From positions 1 to 64,000 of the forward strand of contig VFIW01000025.1 in the NCBI GenBank assembly GCA_006386115.1: a stretch of 64,000 nucleotides of DNA, given 5' to 3'. The stretch's first letter is position 1, and every line of letters starts with the position of its first letter. This document shows, in pieces, positions 22,857 to 32,054 of the stretch. A program made the position numbers and the translations under genes. Under the pieces are notes generated by a model, which was given only the letters and a program-made list of their open reading frames with translations, did not search any database and was not told the DNA's origin. The stretch is from Globisporangium splendens (Eukaryota; Oomycota; Peronosporomycetes; Pythiales; Pythiaceae).

Positions 22857-24642
22857 TTAACTTTGTATATGATCCATCTGCTGTCCCTCATCGCGCTTGC
22901 GTTTCGCTTCGACTTCGATCTGTGTTTTTGCTTGAGCTTCCGCCTGCATGCGTTCGTGTGTCTTCTCGAGTGCGATCAGAAAGCGCTGCTCACGCTGGCT
23001 TCAGACTCTGCAACGGCTTGTAAGGCTTTGTGTTGCGTCTGTTCTGCCATGTCCAAACGAGTTTGCGTTTCTGAAAGGGCAGACTGAACATCGGCATTTA
23101 CTGAGTGATGAGCTTCTCTCGCACGCGATACTTCGTTCACGACTTTCCGGCTTTGAATGGCGACCATTACCTGAAAGCGCTCTTGCAGCTTAGTTTCGTT
23201 TGCATTTGCCTCCGCTTCTATCTGCGCATTTTCTAGCTTCTGTATGCGCGCTTCTGTTTCCGCAAGCCAGCTCTGCAAGCTTGGGCCATTCTCGAGTCGT
23301 AACTCTGTGCGTTTAGCTTCACTGTCTCGAAGTTGCGCTTCCACCTGTGCGTATGGCCGCTCCAGAGCTGGCTGATATCGCTGCAACTCTGATTCTTTCA
23401 TGTCTTTTAGCGCGTCCCTTTGGCTGCGTTCAACTGTCTGTAGGCGCAGTTCCACTTGTCTTAATGCTGACTGGATTTGAACTGCTTGACTTCTCGCAAA
23501 TTTGCCATTGAGCGACTCGACACGCTCATGAACCCTACCCAGAGCACAGCGATGTTCTCTCTCTAGCGTTGGCCTCAGTGCAACAATTTGACCACTTTGT
23601 TGAGTCTTCGCTAGCTCGAGGTTGGCGATTCGAGCTTCGGCACGAGCCACGATTCGCTCTTCAGCTTCTGCGAGCGATCGCTGGATGCGAAGCTCAAGGC
23701 GGCGATGGTACCCGATTTCGGACTTTCTGTTGAACGTTGATTCTATCTGCCTCTGCACATCTGCTCCAAGGCTGCGTTTTAGCTCGGCCGAACACTCGTC
23801 CGCGCGTAGCTCCGACTGTACTAATCGTTGCGTATGCTGATCGACAAGAGCCTGAATCTGCGTCTGAAACCCATCTGTTACTCGATTTAACCTTGCATCA
23901 AATTTGTCCTGAAAGGCTGCCATCTTCTCCAACACGCCTGCTTCGTTCTGCCGCTGAAAGTCCACCAAAGCACATTGAAAACTGCGCTCAATAGCGCGCG
24001 CTCTGTCCGCTACTCGATTTGCTTCGGTTTCATGGAAAACAAGTAGATTCGCTCCTTTTGCTCTTCCCATGCACGATGAAACTCTTGATCAGTGTGGTGC
24101 TTCATTTCTGTCATGCACTCCACCAAGTTCAACTTCGTTGCGGCTTCCAACTGCGCGTGGCATTCTGCAGGCGCATTTTGAAAGTTTACCCCAAGTTCAT
24201 GAAGCGGGTCTGCAGCCAGCCTTGCCACGCATAGTTGTGTTTGTGAGTGCACCCACTCTTGGGTTTCCGTGAGAGCATTCTGCAAACCGAGCTCAAGAAT
24301 ACGTCTTATGTTAGCGATGAGCTCCTCTGTGTGCGCTGGCGTGCGCAACACCGCCTCCGCCTGTAGTGCTGCTTGAGATTGCGCGACTGTTTGCTGAACT
24401 CAAACACCAAGCTGTTGCTCGTTAACAATTGCGCGCTTTCCCAGCAGAGAGACGATCTCTTGCTGCGACAGACGCTGCTGATCCTGCAACACGGCTTGAG
24501 CTTTTACTAATGCCATGGCTTGGTTTGTAAATGCTTCGAGAACACTGCTGACAGCTCGGTCATTCGGTGTAGTGGCAAGTGTGTGGCGCGAAGACGGACA
24601 CAACACGATGTCGCTGCTTTCTGGCTCGGCGCTTGCATCCAT
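22857..24642 (-). pseudogene. Coiled-coil protein gene, broken by a stop and two frameshifts
   Basis: From ATG 24642, an N-terminal segment rich in polar residues leads into long heptad-like helices full of Glu, Gln, Arg, Ala and Leu, with no domain I recognise. The frame is broken three times: an in-frame TGA at about 24400 (the next codons continue in the same frame), a frameshift at about 24050, and another at about 22980. After the last frameshift the coiled coil continues (HERMQAEAQAKTQIEVEAK) to TAA at 22857. Joined in outline it would exceed 550 residues. Three lesions in one gene favour a pseudogene. Sequencing error cannot be excluded for the frameshifts, but is less likely for the stop. 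Confidence 0.68.
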
Positions 24643-26480
24643 CTCGCTCGACTGCTTTAGCTTCGCAGCGCTTTAAGATCGACCTGCTTGGATCCAACTA
24701 AGCAGTCGGTTTTCAACCAATAGTGATAGTTCCGTTATTTGGATCAATCAGAGTCATAGATCGCAGATAGCAACCCTCCACAGTATTTCTGCTGTTGATC
24801 TTTCATGCAAACACAAAATCGGCTTTGAAGGGGCTACTAGATTGGCACATTCTCTTCAACAGGACATCAGGTTTTCTAGGCATTTCTCTCTGATGCCAAT
24901 ACATCGTTGGATGGAAGTTCGTCAGGAAAGGCAGAGTGCCACTGCAGACTTGCTAACCCATCCCAGCGCGTAAATACTCCCTCGAGGTATGTCCATGACC
25001 AACAATTCGCATGAAAATGGAGGCGTGGAGGTCGTTTTGATGCCCAATCTCGTGCAAGTAGCTGCACATATTTAAGGCTTTGTTACTACCAACAGATTGT
25101 CGTCGCTTGCATGTGCTGAACTGCGCTTCAGTTGCGGAAAAATCTGAACTGAACATTTCGTACTGGGGACTACATCTCCGGAACTTTGTTCTTTTAGAAT
25201 TTACTGTACAGCGGTATTTGAGCACTGGATTCTACATTTTACCCAGCTGCATGTAGTCCCCCTCGCACTTCCTGACGAAAACAGGCACTTCCTGGGGATG
25301 CTTTTCACAACCCTCACGGCAGTACAGATTGCACATGTTGAAGTTCGAATTGCGGCGAGGTCTGGTCCGTTCGCCTGGTGCTTGATGCATAGTCACGACT
25401 CGAATCATGTCGGGACAAGGTCTTTCACGCGTTGAGCCATTCGAAAAGAACGTAGTGGCAGTGTCTAGGAAGTCTTATGAATCGTCACTGACGATCACTG
25501 ATCTGTGGTCTTCGTATCTCAACAACAGTGCAGCAACGCACTTGTCTGAGTTGCTTGACCACCACATGGTTTCCGTTTCCAGCTTCTATGAGTGCCTCTG
25601 CTTTCTTGAAGTGCCATTCGTGTAGCGGTGGCTTCGCTCCCAAAACTCTGTACTGCTTTGGTTTCGCTTTTCAAAAACTCTGCGAGCTGGTGTAATGAGC
25701 CAACATATTACAATGTATAGCGTGCTGCATGCAGCATCTACCCATTCGCTGTCCTGAAGACTCTGCCGACAAACTCGCACTACCAGAAGCGATTGCGTGA
25801 AAGCACAGAAGACAGCGACCTCGCACTGAACCAGCCAGCGCCTGATTTGTTCAAGATGCCGGTACCGTGTGACTTGAGAAGGGAGCGTGTTGCAGTACAG
25901 GGTCATTAGACAACTTCAACTGTCCATAGAAAGGGACGGAGTTCTCGATATTGTACACAGCGCAACGCCTGTTGTGTAGGGAAGCGAGCAACAGTTGGAG
26001 TGCGCCCCTCACCTTATTGTGGATGGTATCAGTTCGGGTGCGCATTGCAGACGACGCGAACGTGGTACATTGAATCCCACTGTCGCATTTGGTGCTCGTC
26101 GTGATGTCGATTTTCAGTCCGGTTCAGGAATGACATGCTCCTAATCCCCATTACGCACGTAACCGGCTTATCATAATCGACTTGGAGGAACTTTGTTCCG
26201 TATCACACGCACTAAAACCGTGGTTCCAGAAATGTGTGGGTCTGCTGATTATATTCTTTCTTTTTCATCGTGTTGCTCTCTTCTGTTTATACCTTGAACT
26301 TGTCCATTGGAACTTTGCACCCAGATTCTCTCCATAATCATTACCACCCATACAAACGCATAGCCCACAGTGCTTGCATCCACAAAGCGTGCGGTCTCTT
26401 GTCCACAAGTCGGATACAGCAACTGCTTTGCCTTGCCAAACACCGGCAGGTCTGTGCGTCAAAAATCCGATGCGTCTGAG
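24643..26480. other. No recognised gene
   Basis: Several ORFs of 60-106 codons on both strands, none with a family I can name and none with a consistent frame. It may hold decayed transposon sequence. Confidence 0.4.
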
Positions 26481-26485
26481 CATTC

Positions 26486-26500
26486 TCATTCTTGAATTCG
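26486..26500 (+). promoter_or_regulatory. Oomycete initiator-like element of elicitin gene 1
   Basis: TCATTCTTGAATT fits the initiator plus flanking-promoter pattern (consensus GCTCATTYYNCAWTTT), with one mismatch in the second half. It lies 64 nt before the ATG. The following GAATTCGCACCGAGCCCACC is also conserved upstream of elicitin gene 2. Confidence 0.65.
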
Positions 26501-26549
26501 CACCGAGCCCACCATTTCAAGTCGCGTCTTCCTTCTCCGTAGAGTCGAG

Positions 26550-27095
26550 ATGAACACCAAATTTGCTGCCCTCGCTCTCGCGGCATTTACTGCAAATGCT
26601 GTTGCTGCGGAAGATTGTGCCGTTCCTACTGCCGAGCTCACCAAACTCGTGCAAACGACTTTAGTCAAGGCAGGGACCAACTATGATGCGTGCAAGCTTG
26701 GAGTCAACAGCGCGTTTACGCTTGTCCCGATTAGCGGTGAACCGAGTCCTGAGGTTTTGTCCAGCATGTGTGCTCTTCCAGTGTGCTCGGTGGCGTTCAA
26801 GGAGATTTTCGCCAAGGCCACAACGCTCCTCGATTGCACTTACGTCAACGCACAGACGAAGAAGTCACTCAACATTTACCAGTTCCTGCGGGATTTTGAT
26901 GCTTCGTGCGCCAAGTTCACGCCAGCGCCGACACCTTCAACTCCTGCTCCAACTACGAAAACACCAGGCACTCCAGCTCCAACTACTGTTGTGCCAGGAA
27001 CCCCTGCTCCAACGACTCCGACTCCAGCGCCACCTGTGACTCCGACTCCAGTACCAAAGACTCCCGAGCCAACACTTCCAAAGCCATCGTGTTAA
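26550..27095 (+). CDS. Secreted elicitin-like protein with Pro/Thr-rich tail (gene 1)
   Basis: 181 aa. Residues 1-20 form a signal peptide (MNTKF then Ala/Leu-rich, with an AVA-type cleavage site). The elicitin domain spans about 21-121 with the six-Cys pattern C23, C48, C74, C79, C96, C120. Elicitins are small extracellular sterol- and lipid-binding proteins of Phytophthora and Pythium relatives, recognised by some plants. A tail of Pro/Thr/Ala repeats (about 124-178) is probably O-glycosylated and could span the cell wall. There is no hydrophobic C-terminal segment, so no GPI anchor is predicted. The protein ends in a lone Cys (C181). It is intronless. The paralogue at 28723 is in tandem and the same orientation, with the same start MNTKFA and the same last ten residues. 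Confidence 0.95.
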   Translation: MNTKFAALALAAFTANAVAAEDCAVPTAELTKLVQTTLVKAGTNYDACKLGVNSAFTLVPISGEPSPEVLSSMCALPVCSVAFKEIFAKATTLLDCTYVNAQTKKSLNIYQFLRDFDASCAKFTPAPTPSTPAPTTKTPGTPAPTTVVPGTPAPTTPTPAPPVTPTPVPKTPEPTLPKPSC

Positions 27096-28654
27096 GCTTT
27101 GATCGAGCTCGCGGCTGCGATGCCGTATTGTTGATAACGACTCTGAGAGGTGGAGGCGCTGGCGTGTGTAAGAGATGAATCTCCACCTTTTGTATGCCAG
27201 AGTATACCTCTTTCTAACAAACGAATGAAGTAGGTCCCTTTACTTGTTTCCTTCATGCAGTATTTCTTCAATTTTAACTCGATTGTGCCATTTTCTCCCA
27301 GGAAAACTATCCTATCAAGCAAAGCCAATGATTCATCGCAAGCATCGCCTGGGCTTTCTGCAGATTCGAACTGCCTGACTGGACTTTTGTGCTACCGATC
27401 GTATTTCACACTTCGTGAATGCGGGTGGCGAATGAGTATTACAGATTATTACGCTGTGCCAACGCTTCTGAGCTAGGTACTTCCCACGAAAGTGGGTGAT
27501 TGCAATACGCAACTTCAACACGATGCTGGGAGGCGACAGCAGTGCGTCAGAAAGCAGTTCCACTGATGCAAAGCCCTCGCAGCGAGAAACTCATCACATG
27601 GACTCAACACTGTAATGTGACTTCGCTGCAGTGTTGAGTCCATGTAATGCGTTGTTGGTTCTTTCATCGATGGACTTGACTTCTGTGTAGCGGTATTGCT
27701 ACGCTGAAGCAAATGTGTTGTCGAGCGGAATCACAGCAAGCTGCACTCCCATCTCCGAGCCCATCTCTTCTCCCCGAAAAGAACACAATCTCAAATAACC
27801 ATCTTTGCTGACCGTAAAAATCTGTCCTTGCATGTTTTTGTTGCTCCAGTATCAGCCAGTCAGTTGCAGCTCGTTTTACTCCTGAGTGATGCAAAAATTT
27901 GCACAGCTTGGACAAAGTGTCAGATCCAACACGACACACAGATCCAGTGTTCAGTGCGCAGCCTTTACTTTTCACAGGCAAAGTCACGCACTGGAAGAAG
28001 TACCTTCGAAACGTTGTGTTCCACTCTTGTGTAGGAAGAGGAGAATGACGCCGGGAAACACGAGACGTATCCCATCCCCTTTCTCTCAAAAGCTATGGAG
28101 CTGCGAAGATGTCAGGAGGTTGTGTGATGGCTGTGGCAACCTGTGTTGCACGCGTGCACTTGAACCAACAGCCTCAGCTGAAAGAGTTGCATGCGGTCTA
28201 TTTGAGAGGTTGTACCGGTGCCGGAATCAAAATGAGAGGTCCGTCAAATCTAGTAACTTTTCGGAGACACCAGCCACAGACTAGGAAGTGGGAAGACGGG
28301 GATGAAGGGGAAGCCGAAGGGTGGAGGCAGCCATATCCCCCGCTGTTTTAAGGATCACCGTGAAGAGGGATTGCCATAAAAGAAACCTTGAAAAGGTTGG
28401 AAACTGGCTGCATAAACTGATTATTGCTGTACATTATACAAGGTATTTAGTCCTGTGGCTGTCCTTCAGGGAGGTAACTTGCACGAACAGATGAGGGAGG
28501 AACGAAGCGTGCATTCTCATCTTTCGTCATGGTATGCGCTCGAGATGCTGCTGGAGCGAGTAGCTGGGACAAGAACAACTTGAAGCAAGCCAAAGCGAGG
28601 ATCGTACATGTTCTTTCAAATCAAGCCCAGCTCGTGTTGCGAAGCTCATTGGCT
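27096..28654. other. Spacer between elicitin genes, no recognised gene
   Basis: Contains a strong hairpin (27596-27645) and a - strand ORF (28089-27664, 141 codons) with no recognisable family. The promoter block of gene 1 recurs at its right edge, but the rest is not a copy of the region upstream of gene 1. Confidence 0.45.
27596..27645. repeat. 17-bp perfect inverted repeat (hairpin)
   Basis: Arms ACATGGACTCAACACTG (27596-27612) and its exact complement (27629-27645) with a 16-nt loop. It lies about 500 bp downstream of elicitin gene 1, too far to be a simple 3'-end signal. It may be a small mobile-element terminus or a structured RNA. Confidence 0.85.
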
Positions 28655-28670
28655 TTCATTTTTCAATTCG
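28655..28670 (+). promoter_or_regulatory. Oomycete initiator plus flanking element of elicitin gene 2
   Basis: TTCATTTTTCAATTCG matches the TCATTYYNCAWTT core without mismatch, about 53-68 nt before the ATG. It is followed by CCCCGAGCCCACCA, which is shared with gene 1. Confidence 0.7.
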
Positions 28671-28722
28671 CCCCGAGCCCACCACCCGAGTCGTTTACTT
28701 CCTGTTTCTCCAACAAATACAG

Positions 28723-29349
28723 ATGAACACCAAGTTTGCTGTCCTCGCGCTCGCTGCGATCGCCGCCACCACCTCGTCTGCTGAAGACCTCTGTGCCACC
28801 GCATCTGGAGAGCTCACCAAACTCGTCGCAACGACTTTGATCAAGGCAGGTACCAACTACGACACGTGCAAAATTGCGACATCGAGCAAGTTTTCATTCG
28901 TCCCGATTACTGGTGTGCCATCCGACGATGTACTGGCGATCATGTGTGCAACCCCGGAGTGCTCCGCTAGCTTCAAAGAGCTCCTCGCTAAGGCCACGAC
29001 TCTCCTTGATTGTATCTCCTTCAACTCCAACTCGGGAGCACAAATCAACATTCTCCGATTCATGACAAACTTCGATGCGTCGTGCGCTGCATTCACGCCA
29101 GCTCCAACACCAGCACCAGAGACTCCTGCTCCAACTACTCCTGCTCCAACTACTCCTGCTCCAACTACCCCTTCTCCAACTACTCCTGCTCCGACTACTC
29201 CTGCTCCGACTACTCCTGCTCCAACTACCCCTTCTCCAACTACTCCTGCTCCGACTACTCCTTCTCCGACCACCGTTACGCCCGGTACCCCAGCGCCGAC
29301 GGTCACCCCAACGACCCCAGAGCCAACTCTTCCAAAGCCATCGTGCTAA
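28723..29349 (+). CDS. Secreted elicitin-like protein with Pro/Thr-rich tail (gene 2)
   Basis: 208 aa. Signal peptide 1-20, then an elicitin domain with Cys at 24, 49, 75, 80, 97 and 121, the same spacing as gene 1 shifted by one. Expected to bind sterols or lipids outside the cell, as for the family. The tail (about 125-205) is longer than in gene 1 because of a roughly 15-bp minisatellite encoding APTTP/SPTTP repeats, likely a site of length variation and O-glycosylation. It ends in the same PEPTLPKPSC, with an unpaired terminal Cys and no GPI signal. Tandem paralogue of gene 1, with an intergenic distance of about 1.6 kb. Intronless. Confidence 0.95.
   Translation: MNTKFAVLALAAIAATTSSAEDLCATASGELTKLVATTLIKAGTNYDTCKIATSSKFSFVPITGVPSDDVLAIMCATPECSASFKELLAKATTLLDCISFNSNSGAQINILRFMTNFDASCAAFTPAPTPAPETPAPTTPAPTTPAPTTPSPTTPAPTTPAPTTPAPTTPSPTTPAPTTPSPTTVTPGTPAPTVTPTTPEPTLPKPSC
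29103..29290 (+). repeat. 15-bp coding minisatellite in elicitin gene 2
   Basis: About ten imperfect copies of ACTCCTGCTCCAACT encoding Pro/Ala/Thr/Ser pentapeptides. Adjacent copies are identical, which indicates recent slippage. Confidence 0.92.
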
Positions 29350-30502
29350 GCTGCTGATTTCGTTTGAAGTATCTTCTTTTTTGTTCGCAAATGCGAGTGC
29401 TGGTCATTCCAGTGATCTCCAGATGCTGACGTAAAAGAGAGCAGAGTGGCAGCTTTTTCTCGCTATTAGCCTTCTGCACGATAAATAAAGTCGAGCTCTC
29501 AACTTTGTGATCGAGATATATCGATTTTTAAGCTCCATTTTATGTGCTTCTTTATGAGCAGATTTTTTGTGAGTTGGTGTGGTCGATTCTCCATTTTATG
29601 TCACATAAAATGGATCAGTGCAATTTTGGCATTGCAATATCCATTTGTTTGTCATTTCGACAACGCAGATTTTGAATTAATACTGAAATACTACCTCTGT
29701 TCATTTTAGTGAGTACTTTATTTTAACTACCGTTGCTCATAAAAACCCTGATCTTATGACAGTGGAGCTAGTCGCCACTCTCAACAAGCAATTTCGGTGA
29801 CGACATGCGGCAAGCGGTCGAAGGCGCGAGATGCTGAAGAATACGCTGGGCTGGGCGTGGAATCCTTGTAGTGGTGCGTTTGCGGAGTTCTCTCTATATG
29901 CGGTCACTGTGTCATATTGACCGACCAAATGTTGTTGTGGTGGAATTGTGTAGGCTCTCACATGCAGAGCACACATGCCTCCACATGTTTCAACGCGCGA
30001 CCGGATCTGATATCATGCGCTTGTTCGCCATACATGCGCACAGCGTCGAGTGCTGCCGCTTATCGTTGCTGCGCATGGTAGCGCATCCCCTGAAGAAGAC
30101 TGACTGTGGCAGTGAAAGGAGCTAGATTGGCGCGCGGTTCTTTCACTTCATATTGCGATTTGCGTCGCTCAACTACAAATACCACACACAACGCATAATG
30201 AAGACGAAGGCGTCTCGCGTGAGCGATTTGAAACCCCTGCCTTCCCATTGAAGATTGACAAAAAAGAAGCGACCGACGACGCACGCGACGACCACAACCA
30301 CTGACCATGCGTGGTTTCGAGCGTGGGCACGATAGCGGCTGCGGGCACCCGTGCGGCAGCGTTTGAAGGAGTCTCGCGCGTCAGATAGAACAGCAGCGGT
30401 AACAACTATAGCAACGACAGCATGTACATCCGATACAGTCGCAAGCTGTCCAGTAGCAACCGTGGCGTGTGCTCTCTATTGACGCGCAGAGCGCTCAGAA
30501 TA
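29350..30502. other. No recognised gene; contains a 25-nt palindrome
   Basis: A near-perfect palindrome with 12-nt arms TCCATTTTATGT / ACATAAAATGGA lies at 29590-29614, and one arm is repeated at about 29535. No coding region is supported. Confidence 0.5.
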
Positions 30503-30596
30503 ACGTCATACGTGCAGCGGTCAAGCAGATCTAGTGCCTCAAACTCGCTGATGAATTTGAGACACTAGACCTGCTCGACCGCTACTCGTATGACGT
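30503..30596. repeat. 94-nt imperfect hairpin
   Basis: Arms pair over about 40 nt with a few bulges: ACGTCATACG with CGTATGACGT, AGCGGTC with GACCGCT, AGCAG with CTGCT, TCTAGTG with CACTAGA, CTCAAA with TTTGAG. The loop is about 12 nt. The size and shape fit a foldback element or a small-RNA precursor-like hairpin. It lies 120 bp upstream of the RNase H relic. Confidence 0.85.
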
Positions 30597-30715
30597 CATA
30601 CAATTCGCGTACCATGGCGCCAGTGGTCACGCCGTAGCGTGCGCTATTCTTGCGACCTATAGTCTGGGGTTGCAAGCGAGCATAAGCCGCGTGGACGGTC
30701 TTCCTCGAGCGATGG

Positions 30716-31681
30716 ATGAGCCGAACATTGACGGAGCAAGCACTCAACCTCTCCCTACCTCATATTGCTAGCCGCCGAGTCCCGCCAGGTCAACAACCAT
30801 TGCTCCGGGAATTGGAAAAGCACTTCAGGTTCATTACTCCGGAACACTCTGCAGCACTACAGAAACCTTGGTTTATCGTCACATCAAGCATCCCAGTATT
30901 GTTGTGGAGAACGAGAGTGGAAATAGTGCATGAACGGCAGCGCGTCGCTATCGAAGAGAGTACCCAGCGTGTGTGCTGCAGGCGCGGGCTGTGGCTCATC
31001 GGATGAGAACGCTCAAAGGAGAAAAGATCAATGAAACTGGCCTGAGCCAACTGCTCAGCGTACTGGAGAGACAAGACTTGTCGCGCCAACTGGAAGCATG
31101 GGCGACGGCGCGTTTGTGTTTCGATGGAGGTGCACGCGGTAACCCAGGTCCAGGGGGCAGCGGTTGGGCACTCATCCTCCCGAATGAACGCAGTAATCGA
31201 TGGGAACTCAAAGCATGCGGCTATGCGTACATGGGACCAGAAGTCACGAACAATTGGTGCGAATACAGCGCGCTGAAAGATGGCTTGGTACACAATGCAC
31301 ACTACCTTCAGCACTATGAAGCCAAGTTGGAAGTCTTCGAAGACAACCAAATGATTACCGCATCCCAGAACGGGTTCTCCTCAATACGCCAGATCAAGTT
31401 GCAGCCAGCCACTAGCAGCTCGGGTAAATCAAATCATCGCCAACTTTGCGTGGACCTCCTGGAATCACACAAAACGAGAACCAAACAAAATGACCGATCT
31501 TCTCGCCAACATGGCAATGAACTCCAAGAGTGCGAAGATACTCACCGACGAATCGCGGGGAAACGATCAAGTTCTTCTGTCCCAAGTCGCAGCTCTACTC
31601 GACAATAACATCGGTGTCACACCGTCAAAACTTAGAAACACCTCGCTCTCAGCAGTGCTAACGAGACTCCGGAATTCTTAA
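30716..31681 (+). pseudogene. RNase H-domain gene relic, copy 2 (longer, with N-terminal region)
   Basis: From ATG 30716, a roughly 85-codon N-terminal region leads by a frameshift near 30968 into LQARAVAHRMRTLKGEKIN and then the RNase H domain: first catalytic Asp in FDGGARGNPGPGGSGW, Glu in NNWCEYSAL, Asp in VFEDNQMI. A second frameshift near 31395 separates the last part (WNHTKREPNK, TDLLANMAMN), which ends at 31681. The 31097-31722 portion is an inverted near-copy of 16148-16774. The N-terminal part exists only here, so this copy is probably closer to the source. The family could be a Ty3/gypsy RNase H or a stand-alone RVT_3-like protein. Confidence 0.8.
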
Positions 31682-31722
31682 ATTGTGTGTAGATCATAAG
31701 TTAAATAGAATTACCTTCTCTC

Positions 31723-32054
31723 TCTCTCTCCCACGAACACGTTGATTTGCACCGTTGGTCCATCCATCTGCAACTACGACCACCTAATGGTCGAGCAAAT
31801 GAAAGGGTTGAAAGAGCAGCGAGCGACCTGGAAGCTAGGTCATCTCGGGCATCGACAAATGACACAAAATCGCGTCCAATACTTGAATATTCTTCTGTTA
31901 CACTTGAGAGCATTCCTTTGAAAACAAACGCAGTGGAGTAAGTGAAAATATACGTGCGATTTTAAACGATGTACTGTAAGTGTGACAACTTTCTCTTGTT
32001 GTCGCACACACACAGTGGCTGTGTTTTTCTAAGCTATCGGCTGTGAGATCCAAT
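31723..32054. other. Intergenic, (CT)n tract at left edge
   Basis: A CT microsatellite at 31715-31730 forms the outer edge of the inverted repeat. The rest holds no gene and includes the 3' flank of the transporter at 32055. Confidence 0.6.
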
